Source of the DNA: Lingula anatina
Lineage: Eukaryota; Brachiopoda; Lingulata; Lingulida; Lingulidae
DNA length: 60,000 nucleotides
Direction of reading: 5' to 3'
Assembly (NCBI RefSeq): GCF_001039355.2
Contig: NW_019774291.1
Coordinates: 439,276-499,275 of the forward strand
The notes under the pieces are model-generated. The model was not told the origin of the DNA. It did not search any database and worked only from the letters and a program-made list of their open reading frames with translations. Of the stretch, positions 10,997 through 22,270 are shown one piece after another. Positions within the stretch are counted from its first letter, which is position 1; each line of letters begins with the position of its first letter. Made by a program: the position numbers and the translations under genes.

Positions 10997-11485
10997 AACT
11001 GTACATGTAGTAAGACTACTAGTACAATGAACTATTGTAGCATATTTATAAACTTACATATATGCTGAATCATGTCAATAATCCATCTTTTAAAACCCTT
11101 CTGTTCAATTAGCAGATATTGCTAAAATTTTGTTCCAATGTAGTACACTAGTACTTGTAAGAATTTTAAGTGACAATTAACTGTAGAATTCGGTAGAATT
11201 CATACCAGTACATGTAATTATTGATACTGTACTAATAGAAAAATCCGTAGCTACCCCTTATGTTGTGTTAGCATTTTGGAATATGGTTACTTCTCCTCTG
11301 GAATTTTCAAAGTGAAAAATACCATAATGGAAACTGGAGTTTCCCTTGTCATTTCAACATTCCAGACATGAATCATCGTGTAAACTTGAAAAGTTCCTAT
11401 TTCCCTGTACCAATAGGCTTCCTTTCTTTGAAATATTGATCAAGTTTTTAAAAACCTCTCTGTATTAATATCTAGACGTTCTTAC

Positions 11486-11640
11486 CTGTTCTTCAATCGA
11501 ACTAAAAAATACAAAGTCAAATCAAATTAACAAGACCTTGTTCCAAGTTAAGACATAGTTTTAGAAAGAAAAATATCATGGGGAATTCCCTCGGTATCAC
11601 ACTTTCAAATATGGAAGTATAGAATGAAACACTCGGCATC
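11486..11640 (-). other. CASP8: Probable 5' non-coding exon of caspase-8-like gene
   Basis: The minus-strand donor CAG|GTAAGAACG at 11485/11486 is a near-perfect splice site facing the acceptor at 10073. The upstream limit (transcription start) is my estimate, because no cap site can be read from sequence. The resulting intron is about 1.4 kb. Confidence 0.55.
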
Positions 11641-11798
11641 GAGACTCTTGTTTGGATAAACTGGGCATATATATTGATGACGTCATGAAAATATGCGCAG
11701 AAGCTACACGGCCATTTTGTGTTGACTAACGCATCTCATCTCGTTGATACAACCACGGTAAAAAGTGGTCAGCGTCATTGTAAAAGCAATTGACAGCT
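11641..11798. promoter_or_regulatory. Putative bidirectional promoter of caspase-8-like and NDUFB3
   Basis: The two genes diverge from this short segment. It holds a full palindromic CRE, TGACGTCA (11678-11685), a TGCGCA NRF-1-type half-site (about 11694-11699), and GGCCATTTTG (11710-11719), the reverse of a YY1-type AAAATGGC core. NRF-1 and YY1 type sites are common in promoters of nuclear genes for mitochondrial proteins. No TATA box is obvious at a useful place for NDUFB3. Assignment is by position and motif only. Confidence 0.6.
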
Positions 11799-13048
11799 AT
11801 GGGTGGATCTGCGACACCCGAGGTTCCGGATTACCGAAGATATAAAGCAGACCATGGTATAAAGGAACTACAAGCCCACGAGGCAAGACTTGCAAAAATG
11901 GGTTTGAAAGATCCATGGGTCAGGTAATGTTAACAGGTAAAGGAGTAATTGCTCCTTTCTCTGAGCAGCGATCACTTCGTAAGCATCTTTGTGGGATATC
12001 TACTAATGTTCAAGTGGGATTTAAAAATGAAGAATGGGATGGTGTAGCATAGGGCATTTAAATGTGAGATAATGCACTGTCACCTTGAAGGCTTCATCAC
12101 TTCACTTCGTTTTGTTCTTAAGACAAGAATACATCATGAATTCAGTAAGTGAAAGGTTTTAGGAAACCTATAATCATATTTGAATCATCATTTGGGTCAG
12201 GTTTTTGCAAATAAAATCCAGGGCATTGGTCCAGTATTTTTGGATTGATCTTAAGACCAGCATGGGTTCTAAGGATGAAGCTGATGGGATTTGAGTTAGC
12301 TATTTAAATCGATTTTATGAGGCGATTTTATGAAATTTGATTGAAAATACTCAACTATTTTTTAGTATTTTTTTTTAATATGTTAGACTTATAGAGTGGC
12401 ATTCTTAAGTTGCTTATATCTGTGGTTTTAAGGTTTTATTATAATTGATCAATGTGACAGCCAAGCGTGGGTGGCCTGGGGGAAGACTGCAAAATACATG
12501 TAATAAGATAAATATGATGTGAAGAAAGCAGCAGTTAGCCTGTCTCAAGTGACAACTGCTTTAATTGAACATGTCTTTATAACCTCTACCAAGGAGGTTA
12601 TGTCTTTGGTTCCATTTGCTTTTTTGTTAGACTGTCTGTCTGTTGGATATTGCAAACAGACAAACGAACAAACTAATGGAACCAAAAACATAACCTCCAT
12701 GGTTGAGGTAATTAAAAAATAATAACGAGAATGGCCATGCCTTGGTAGAGGTCAGCACTTTTTTTGTGTTTTACTAGCTATTTGTTTTGTGGATCTAAAA
12801 GTACCCTTGTGCCTCTTTCTCTCTCTCAATCTGTTTATCAATCTCTCAACCAATTTTTTAGTAAGAGTTAATTGCAGAATGCTTTGTTTGCTTTCAGAAA
12901 TGAGATATGGCGATATCACAAAGCGAAACACTCTCCAATGAGATGGCACATGGCTGTTCCTATTTTGCTGGGTTGTGTTCTAACGACAGCGTTCATAAAA
13001 ACTCAGGAATATTTGGGATTCAGGAAGTCACATGATGACCATCACTAA
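11799..13048 (+). CDS. NDUFB3: NADH dehydrogenase [ubiquinone] 1 beta subcomplex subunit 3 (complex I B12), 91 aa, two coding exons
   Basis: Accessory subunit of mitochondrial respiratory complex I, in the membrane-arm P-module of the inner membrane. Exons 11799-11923 and 12898-13048 join through CAG|GTAATG and TTTCAG|A, splitting the Arg42 codon; the stop is TAA. The N-terminal half has the family signature VPDYRRYK, then LAKMGLKDPW and RNEIWRY, matching the PDYRQWK / GLRDPWGRNEAWRY pattern of vertebrate NDUFB3. One hydrophobic segment (about residues 61-75) is the expected single membrane span. The tail is His-rich (DDHH), as in the family. The length is close to the usual 90-100 aa. There is no cleavable presequence, as is normal for this subunit. 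The start at 11799 is the first in-frame Met upstream of the motif. Confidence 0.96.
12582..12710. mobile_element. Short palindromic repeat (MITE-like) in NDUFB3 intron
   Basis: Left arm ACCTCTACCAAGGAGGTTATG then TTTGGTTCCATT. The right arm in reverse complement is TACCTCAACCATGGAGGTTATG then TTTTGGTTCCATT. The centre holds a TGTCTGTCTGTTGG / GTTTGTCTGT-type repeat. This AGGTTATGTTTT...GTCTGTCTGT pattern recurs in many animal genomes. It is non-coding. Confidence 0.7.
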
Positions 13049-13305
13049 GCTTTATGAAAACTTAAGAAATGTCACGCTTTGTCCAATACATTCATTGGAA
13101 ATATGCTTGATGTGGTATGTGGAAATCACCATGGTAACTATGTTCTTGTAGATTATATCACAAAGTGTGAAATCGGATACAACAGATAAGCAGAAGGACA
13201 CATGTAGATTGTAGAACAATGCATGGAGGAAAGTTACAGGATTATGTTGCCCATGAAGTTAATCATTGTATGACTTGTTTGATGTATAAACTGGAATTGT
13301 TAAAT

Positions 13306-13311
13306 AATAAA
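13306..13311 (+). terminator. NDUFB3: Polyadenylation signal, probable NDUFB3 3' end
   Basis: AATAAA lies about 260 bases after the NDUFB3 stop, followed by a T/G-rich stretch (TGTTTTGTTAA). This gives a 3' UTR of normal size. Confidence 0.6.
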
Positions 13312-13319
13312 ATGTTTTG

Positions 13320-16176
13320 TTAAAAAGAACTTATGTTTTATTTTGTTTCAAAGGGAATTTGTTCAGTAATGAAAGTGATACATCATACTCATCATCAATG
13401 CTAGCTGAAGATCTACAGTACCACAGGGTTCATACAGCCTTAAATAGTGCTTGGATTTAGCCGTCTTGAAGTCGGCTTGTGACCTTGAGAAGTATTTGGA
13501 ATTGCAATTAGCCTTGAAAAGCATTTGAATTTGATCACTAAGCAATTTGTCAGAAATTATTTCAAATCTTGTCATTTTAACCTGAATGTAGACAATAACT
13601 ATCAGAAGGGGAGAATACCCTTTTTGAACAACATTTAATTGTATTCTTTTAATGTTTCAACATTGATGTGTTGCTCTCATTTGCTTTCATGAATTCCTTG
13701 AAAAGCATGTGAATTACAGCCTCAAAAGTCCTTAAATTTGTTCTTAGTTTCCCTGCACAAACCCTGGACCAAGTGGTGAAAAAATAAGCCCCACACCTAA
13801 GTTAAAATTTTTTTTAAATCAAAGACTTGAGTGAAGTGTATTTTGTGAATGATAAGCAATTAAGCATTATAATATATATTGGCAGACTGAAATGATGAAA
13901 AAATTTTTGAAATGAAATGGTCTTTGATTAAAGAATAGATATTTTGAAGACATTTTAATGCTTGGATATCCTCATGAAGTCAAACATTTTCCTCTAAACC
14001 AAACCGAATGCCACCATATAGTTTCAAATAATATAGCTTAAAGATACAAAGGGCATTGTTCATATTTCCAAATTATATTATAAGATATTTTCTGCTTTCT
14101 TGTGCTATAAATGAAACATTTCAAACTAAATTTAATTAAAAATGGTATAAAATGTGGAATCCAAGCAATGGTTTGTGAAAAGAGTAAAATTTTCTCTTTT
14201 AAGAAAATAGCAAATCTCAGATAAGGTACCCTTAACTGTGCTTTTCCTAAATATAATGATGAAGCTGTTACAAAAGGGGTTTTTGCATGGACCGTTTGGG
14301 CACACAATGAGTGGGCAAAAAACAATTGTGTTAAATTTGCAACACAACCTCATATGCTTTAAACCTTTTTTTATTTGTAATATAAAGAAATAAGGGGAAT
14401 AGTTTCAGCGAAACAATTACATTTGTGTGCAGTCGTCTCAGTACAATAAAAAAAAAACATTCCTTATTTATCACTTAATTTATAAATCCAACAACAAAAT
14501 GCAATAGAAAAGGCTTGCCTTTACAGTATTTCTTTTAAGAAATTTTCATATACCATTTGGAAGGAATATCATTTAGACTTACCAATGTATGAATGCACTC
14601 AAATACTTCAAATTTATTCAATTAAGTACTAATATTTTAGTTGCTTAAACACATCTTCAAAAAATTATGAAAATGTGAACTGCCAAGAATACATTCACAC
14701 TAAGCCAAACCACAAGAATTGCCTCTTTCCCTACCTTAGCCATAGCTAAGCTGAAGAAGGCAAGGACCTTACTTTGTCTTACACTTCCAGATTCCTAGCA
14801 TCACTAACACAATTCCAATGCCTTAGTGTCACACAGATAAGGCATTCACATTTGGTTTTACTCAAAACATTTTTGTCCAAAAATGCAAATCCAAGGAATT
14901 TAAATACATAGCTTCTTCCATGCAAACTTCCACAAATCTGATAGCTGTCATATAAATATAAAACAGTGTCAATAGCAAAAACATCTGAAATTTAAAATAT
15001 CTATCATCTCAATGAAAAATTTACTTCTACAGTTCCAAGCTGTGGAAACTAAAGGGATTGTCCAAACACAAAAAGAAAATACTTCTTTAAGAGGGGAATA
15101 GAAGGTAGTTCAGGTGATTTCATAAAAGAAGTGATATTTAAATTGGCAAAACAAGCCATGTGTTACATTAAAGTTCTTTCATCCAATTTTGAAATCCAAA
15201 GCCATTATCCTTTTCAACCAAACTAAAATCTATGGAACTATATAAAAGATCCATTATCTACATAATTCACCACCAATATTCATTAATAGTAATTACATGC
15301 ATGTTAACAAGAAAAATATTCTTTATGTAAAGAACACATAGTATCATCTCATGAAGCATATATCACACACTGGCAGCCACAGAAGCATTACTTGGAATAT
15401 TACGTATTGTTGTCATTTTTGAGATGCAGAGCGTCAAGTAAAATAAAACCTTCAGAAAGTAAGAAATAAAGGATTAAAAAATAAACCTTTTATTGCTAAA
15501 GGATAGCAAAAATAGGAAACAAAAATGGTCTCCCAACAACCCTTAAGACATCCAGTTCACCACGTCTTTATTACCTTGAAGTAAAACATACAATACCACT
15601 GCAACAACAAGCATTTTATTCTAGCTTGTAAGCACATGCTACAGCTTACAAACAAGTATTTACAAGCTGTAACCAGCTTAACAGTTAAACATCTACAAAG
15701 GTATCCACAAGCTATTTTCCAGCATATTCTCCATTATCTTACTTTTTTTTTAATCAGTAAGAAATGGCTAATTATTTTGTTAACATTAAAGTAGGAAAAT
15801 GATCAGAGGTTTTTAAGGGAAAAAATAAAAATATCTCCAAAATTAAGAAAAAAGAAATAGGAACTTGACGCCCTGCTTGTGACAAATCTTCAAAAATTCA
15901 TTTTTGAAGATGGAAACAGGATCCCAAAGTTCTTTGTGGTGAGTAGAAAAAAAACAAAAAAACAAAAAAAAAACTGATCTCAAATTTTTGCAAAATAAAG
16001 CAACTAGTGCATAATTACTGTGCACCTTGTGACCTTAAAATGTTTTTTTTAACCAAGACATAAGTTGTTTATAATGTAAGCTTGACCACATCTTGCTTTT
16101 TATCACACTTCGAATAATAATCCTCTGCATGTTTTCATTACTCTCTGGTAATGGGGGGAAAACAACCTAGAGGTGT
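13320..16176. other. Convergent 3' region between NDUFB3 and CASC3
   Basis: No coding region supported. The right part is CASC3 3' UTR. Minus-strand AATAAA signals (TTTATT on the plus strand) lie at 15567-15572 and 15489-15494, suggesting the transcript ends near 15.45-15.55 kb. A short diverged repeat of CCTTGAAAAGCAT...TGAAT type occurs at about 13483-13510 and 13697-13720. The rest is AT-rich without recognisable structure. Confidence 0.5.
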
Positions 16177-19100
16177 CTAATCTGTCTCCTGAGTATTTTC
16201 CTCTGATTTTATAACCTTTTCTGTTTGCTCTTGTTCACCTTCACAGTCAACAGGCTGTTTATTATCATCATCACCCAGGTGATGACTGGTAAGGTCCGAT
16301 GTTTTTTCATCTTGCATATTGCTGCTTAAACTTCCCTGTTCTTGCTGTTGCAATGCCTGTTCATTTGGGTATTCACTGCCATCTGTAACCTCGTCTGTTT
16401 GACTGAAGTCTTCGTACTCGGCATTTTCATATTCATGCTGCTCTACATCCTCTCCAGACTTACTCAGTTCCTGAACACAGAACATAAAATCTCATTTTTC
16501 ATTTCAGTTGAGTGAAAGTCTTTTATCACTTATAGATAATGTATTTTCTATCTTAAACTAAACAAACTGAAAACTTAAGGAAATAAAACCCACATGCTCA
16601 AGCTTTTTTAAAAATCTGTATAAAAATGAAAATATAAATGTTTTCACAATCTTCTATTTTGGCTGTCTGCAACAAATCAAACACCACAAACCTGCTGCGT
16701 ATATTTATGATTCTCTAAAAAAAAAATAAATAAATAAATAACTGAAAGAAGACTTAAATCAGTTAGTATTTGACTAGTTTTTATTAAAGCCATGTACCTC
16801 TGGATGTATGATAGGTAAGGGCACCTTGGGTCTACGGACAGGTGACCTGTTCAGACTGTGTTGCTGTTGAACCTCAGGATTGTAGTAGATGGTGCCACTG
16901 CGCCTGGGGGTGACAGGCTGCTGAGATTCAGGATTATAGTAAGTGACGCCCCCTGCTGTATATAACTCTTGCTGAGGAACCTAAAAATATCAGGCAATAC
17001 ATGCCAATCAACACTAAGTGTAGACTACAACATTTCATAGTAAGATGCTATGGCTTATCTTTTATGGGTCTGATTCTTTTGAATTTTATTCTCAAAGATT
17101 TCTTCCAACAGGATCACCCCTATCGTCTTCTGCTACACAAAAGTAACCCAATTTTTCTTTGAATATAAAAAAAAGTGCACAAATTAGCAACAGCTAAGTA
17201 CATGTTAACGAAACTGAAATCACTTACTGGTGCTTGTTGTGGGGGTGCAGGTGGAGACGGGAATCCTTGGAGTGGGATGTGCCCTGCTATTTGGTAGTGG
17301 GGCGGTGGTGGTCCAGCAAAGTTCACCACTCCCTGCTGAATGAAAGCTGGCTGCATTAAGGACTGGGTTGACAGACCTGTTGCCATGGTAGCCACAGGAG
17401 GGGTCAGCAAACGAGGAGGGCTCTGGATTTGAGGTGTGGGGCCTGCAAATGGTAGCAGTAGAACCATATATCAAATACAAAATGTTTAAAATATAATAAA
17501 AAAAGGGCATCTACAGTGCCAAGTTTCCTGACCCGAACAACAGCTTTTTAAAATTAATTTTTCTTTGAATTCCAAGAACCATCTCCCATAATCACTCTAC
17601 ATAATGCCTTTATGTGCATATTCTTTAAAGAAAAAGTTGTCCTGTACCTGGTATGGTATATGCCACCTGCGGCCGTACAACATGCTGTGGTACTTGGTGA
17701 CGTGGAAGTGGCGCCCTTGGTTCAGGATACATGTTACCACCATGAGTGGAGGGAGGCTGATAACCTACACAAATATCAAAAAGTTATCAGAGCAAGGAAG
17801 AAACAATAAAGATTCAAACCTAAACCCTGACATATAGACTTACTTGATCTACAAAAAAACTCCTGTAATTTCTTTTTCCATTTTAGCCATTGTTTACAGA
17901 TACTCCAACCTACCACTCTGAGGGCTAGTGTTATAAAACTGCTGGCCCTGTTCTCCTCCACCTTCCTGATAGCTGGACTCCGGCATATTCCTCTGCCTCT
18001 GAGAGGAGTATCTCTTGGGACGGTTTTGTGATGCATCCACTTTTGGCGGGGCAGGGAATCCTCCCCGTCCACCTGCAGCAGACCAATTTCCCTTGTTTTG
18101 GGCATTCCCTGGGGAAGGGGCTTGTTGCTGAAGTGGGCCTCCTAAAAGGCGAAAAAAGTTTAACCACTCGTTTACTTTTTAATTGATAGTTTTCCAATCT
18201 CAAGTCTATGTATACTGCATGTTTAATTTTTTGACTGATTTTGTATTACACCTTACTCAGCTCCAGTTATTACATTTCTATATTACATAAATGATTTCAC
18301 ATGTAATGTTCACTGATACAAGTAAAATTGAAAAGAAAGCTATAACTTTGGAGTGTTTTCACCCAAAAAAAATACCTTGCTTTGGTTTATTTTGCTCCTC
18401 TGTGACTGAAAGTTGTTCCATGCCTTGCTCGATTGCAGAACTTGAACTATCCTGAGACCTTGTATGGCCTGCCCCTCCCTTAAACCTCCTGTCCCTTGCA
18501 TAAGACTTCCTATCACTACCCCCTCCTCCTTCAGAGCTGGACACAGTGCTCGTTCTGTTGTCACTTTGGGCCATAACTTTCCTAGAATCTTCTTTCAATT
18601 CAATTCTGATATCTGGGCGCTGAACATCTTGATATTCTTTCCTAGGGGAAGGTTCCGAGTTGTTGTTGCTATTTTCAGTATTATTATCCTGATCATAATT
18701 CTGATCTCGATTACTTTTCCTGAAATTTGCATTAGTCCACTGTCTCTGAGGGACAGGAGGATTTTTAAATTCATTACTTCTTCCTTGAGTGTTATTCTGT
18801 AAGTCACTGTATGTCCTTGATTCTCGCCAACCAGAATCTTCTGGTCTTCTACGTTCCCCTCTGCCACGCCCTGCCACGCCCACCACGCCCACGTGGTGGA
18901 CCACGTCTCTGCCTTGGCATGTCTTCTTCATTCACAAAATCACTAAGCTTTGTATTTCTCTTCCTGTAGCCTCCATCCCTTGAATAAAATTTGACATGCT
19001 GTTAAGGGATTAAAAAATCATTAAATCAAAAAATTAAGAACAAGGTCTTGTCACTTTTTAAATGACTAAAACAATTTAACTAAAAGGGTTTTACAATGTT

Positions 19101-22100
19101 CTTGCTAATTAAAGCAACAAGTTCATTAGCTTGTTAAAGAAAATCACAAATGGTATTTTGTCACAAACAACAGTGGGAGAAAGCATCTACATTTGTCTCT
19201 TATTGATGTAACACTGTCTTCCCTATATAAACTGGGGGACACAACCAATGAGGTCACCAAGTAACACCTAGTGACATCAGTGCAGACTGAAGATGTCTGA
19301 GTGACATCAAAACATATCTGCACTGTAAAATACCAGTTGGTGACAAAAGGACATTTGTAACCTAATTCACTTGCTATTATGAAACACAAACCAGGAACAG
19401 ATTCCTAGAGACTCACCCCAGACTCTCCAGAGTGAAAGTCGGTTATTTCAGAAGCAGTAGCAAATGAGAGTTGAGCACACAATTGAACATAATGTTGAGA
19501 CATTTGTACCTTGAGCTATTAAATCTCCTGGGAGCTTCAGGGGGCTTATCATAGGCCCTTATGTCATATCCATACATGGCAATGATTTCTTCTTTGCTTT
19601 TTGGAGCCTGCATATCATCATAAAATTTGTCATGTAGCCATTTGCCCTCATCTTTCCATAATGTCTTCTTTGGCCTGAAAACACGAAACAAAAAATATAT
19701 CTTTTATACCTGCCAATCAGATCTATAGAACATAGTTCTTTTTCTTTTTATTCTTAAACTTCTAATATTTTGTACACTTTAACATAATTTCAATGATTTT
19801 CTAAGAAAAGTTCTTGTAAACATTACACAGAAGGCAGTAAATGGATTTTATTATAAATGTATACATATATATCAAGATATATCAAGATAACTGCTTAAAA
19901 AAAAGAATACAAGCAGCTGAAACCTTACATAATTAGCAGAATGCACATGATATTCTAACAACTTGACTCATCATCTACTCTACCTGTCTTCTTCTTCCTT
20001 GATCTCCTCTGACCCCATCCTGCTATCATGCTCATAGAAATTACCCTTTCTAGGAACAAATGCTGGATTTTTGCGGTCCTCATCATCATCAAGCTCTCTG
20101 GAAGATGCTGGTTGTTCCTGAGACAAGGAAATATGAAGACAAATTAACTCACTTGGAAGGAAATTTTCTTTCTCTGAGAAACTTGGTAGCAAGAAATTAG
20201 AAACTGTTTAATACTTGCAACCATTTCTTTTTCATATATTCAAAAATTAGAAAAAAAGGGGTTATGAAGAATATTCTCCAATTTTACATGGGAGTTTAAT
20301 ATAAAAAAATGGTAAAGGAATTTAGCTTGCCAAATAGAAAAAAAAAACACCAAGAACATAAATCCTGAAAGTAACTGATACTAGTGGTTCAGGGTCCTTT
20401 TTATGTTAAACAAACCTCCCCATCTCCACTCTGTCGCTCTTCTCCAAGCTCCTCCCCATCTTCATCTTCAATTATCACACTGTCCTCGTCATCATACTCT
20501 TCTTCATCCTGGCATAAATTAACATATTTTATATGTAACAACAATCACACACTAAATATGTGATAAATTACTGAACAGCAAATATGTGTGGCATATGTTA
20601 TGTCAGATCACGTGTAAGAAATATTTCTTTATCATCTAAATAATTTAAGAAGTTTACTAAAAAAAAAAGAAATAGAAAAACCTCTTCTTCTTCATCCTCC
20701 TCTTCGTCTTGATCTTCTTCTGCACTTTCATATTCCGAATCTTCTCCTACAAAAAAGTTGTCAAGTCATTAAAGAGGTAAACAACTGCATTGAGAATGTA
20801 TTCAAAAAAAAAAAAAAAAAAAAAAAAGAAAAAAGTTTAAGTGAGTAAATGTTTCCACAAGTCAGATGATGAATGTCAATCAATGCTGAGAACTGAGTGT
20901 ACAAAATATAAATTACCTTCTCCAGTAACTTCTACACCTTCTCCTTCACTTAACTGAAATGCAAAATTTATAAAAAACATAAGTATGCTATTTGAAGCAG
21001 TTATCCTTTCTGCAGCTTTAATAATTGATAATTATGAAAGTAAGGCATCATAGCACAATTAACTTAGAAAATCAAGAAGCAGTTCATCGTGCCCTAAACA
21101 GTTGCTTTGAAGTGTATCAATTAGTTAGTCCTTTTATATCAATTAATGAACCAGTTAAATAAAAATGATTTTCCTTTTTTTTCAGAAATGGGACAGAACT
21201 ACCATTTCCGCATGCAATTTTCACTCATAACTTCTCTTTTGTTTGAAATGAGATGTTGATACTAAGACAAATAAGCCTCCACAAAGAAAATCAAAATTTA
21301 GTAGTTCTGTCACGTCTGGAAAAAATGGATATAGATTATCATCTGGGTTTATTCAGCATGCCTCCCAATCTTATAATTCTGTGATTTTCAATGATCTTTT
21401 TCTAAATCAGTTGTTGTGATTTTGATGAATGTCTTTGCTTTTCAAATAAATTTGTTTGGCAGTTGACATCATGATTTAAGATGTTTTTACAAGAAACCTT
21501 TTCAAATATAATGAGAACTGAGATCATTTAGAAAATATGTAAGTAAATTGCAAAATTGAATTTACTTGAAAACCATAGATAGAATTTATGAACACTGAAA
21601 ATCACACTTAAATGTAAAAAGCGAAGAGAACATAACTGCGGCATTATTACACTGGAGAATGAATTGATACAAAAGGGCAATGATCAAAATTTATAGTTTT
21701 CCAAGCAAATGGGCAGGGAACACCATTGGAACTTTACTGGTTTTTTTTTTTCATAACTTATTTTTAGCCAAGCATTCTTAGAGTTATTTTTACCTGTAGT
21801 AAGTTCAGGGTAGAGGTACATGTAAGACATTAACCTTAGTTGCAGTACTTAAGCAAAATTATGGGTGCAAAATCAATGACAAACATTTCATAATAAATAT
21901 TTCCTTTTAGCCTTCTAGTGGTTTTCACGCCAGGTTATTGGGGTTTTGATTCCAATACAAATATGTGAATGTTGCGATCAACTTTGGTTCAAGTTGAAAT
22001 TCAAGCAATTATGGAATTAACTCCAGTCTTAGTTACTTAGTAGGCACGTGTTGTCATGATTACTAAATGTAAGTAGCACTCCTTAGTTTTCTTCTTTGCT

Positions 22101-22265
22101 GATTAATAACATTTAACTCTATAAAATGCGTCTTACACATTCTGAATCTTTTCTTAATTCTTTTTTATTCTTCTGAAGTGTGGGTATTTCCGTGGCTTCG
22201 TCTGCGCTGGCTTCTGACTCTGAATGAGAAGATTCATCACTACGCCTTCGTCTCCTATCCGCCAT
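16177..22265 (-). CDS. CASC3: CASC3 / MLN51 / Barentsz, exon junction complex core subunit (12 coding exons, about 750 aa; one frame break)
   Basis: RNA-binding component that clamps eIF4A3 on spliced mRNA with MAGOH-RBM8A, acting in nonsense-mediated decay and mRNA localisation. Coding exons on the minus strand: 22265-22137, 20953-20917, 20746-20682, 20508-20416, 20117-19984, 19674-19510, 18978-18376, 18141-17914, 17764-17648, 17442-17228, 16980-16798 and 16470-16177 (TAG stop). The start MADRRRRR matches vertebrate MADRRRQR. Very acidic Glu/Asp exons follow. The SELOR/Btz core is RKNPAFVPRKGNFYEHD plus LWKDEGKWLHDKFYDD, APKSKEEIIAMYGYDIR, and the distant KRYSSQRQR. The C-terminal half is Pro/Gln-rich with GVTYYNPE and GTIYYNPE. 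The long exon 18978-18376 is out of frame with itself: an exact 10-bp duplication at 18861-18880 shifts the RG-rich segment, and without it all phases agree. In-frame upstream Mets (to 22313) exist but lack similarity. Confidence 0.93.
18861..18880 (-). repeat. CASC3: 10-bp exact tandem duplication that shifts the CASC3 frame
   Basis: CTGCCACGCC occurs twice in direct succession within the GC-rich RG-box part of the CASC3 exon. One copy too many is 3n+1 bases: the upstream reading frame (RGPPRGRGGRGR) runs into TAG within about ten codons, while the downstream frame (RGRGERRRPEDSGW) continues to the correct splice donor. Removing one unit makes the exon length fit both splice phases. Confidence 0.85.
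19287..19313 (+). other. CTGAAGA-hairpin-AAAC motif in a CASC3 intron, possible retroelement relic
   Basis: CTGAAGATGTC, a five-base loop, then GACATCAAAAC forms a 6-bp stem (GATGTC/GACATC). Similar CTGAAGA...GAAACG motifs are frequent near the ends of retroelement copies in marine invertebrates. It is isolated here, with no coding sequence around it. Confidence 0.25.
20801..20827. repeat. Poly-A tract
   Basis: A long A homopolymer interrupted once by G, in the CASC3 intron between the exons at 20746 and 20953. Confidence 0.9.
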
Positions 22266-22270
22266 TTTCA
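22253..22270 (-). promoter_or_regulatory. CASC3: YY1-type motif overlapping the CASC3 start codon
   Basis: On the minus strand AAAATGGCGGA spans the start codon and closely matches the YY1 consensus, which often overlaps transcription or translation starts of housekeeping genes. Motif match only. Confidence 0.4.

Noticed and set aside
13363-13575. 70-codon minus-strand frame in the NDUFB3-CASC3 gap
   Set aside because: Overlaps a short diverged repeat (CCTTGAAAAGCAT type); no domain seen.
18464-18983. Plus-strand frames at the CASC3 long exon
   Set aside because: Antisense to the RG/Ser-rich CASC3 exon; low-complexity shadow.
19287-19313. Hammerhead ribozyme core (CTGAAGA ... AAAC) in a CASC3 intron
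   Set aside because: The position of the invariant G before AAA is A, and the stem borders do not fit the hammerhead core spacing; at best a decayed retroelement motif.
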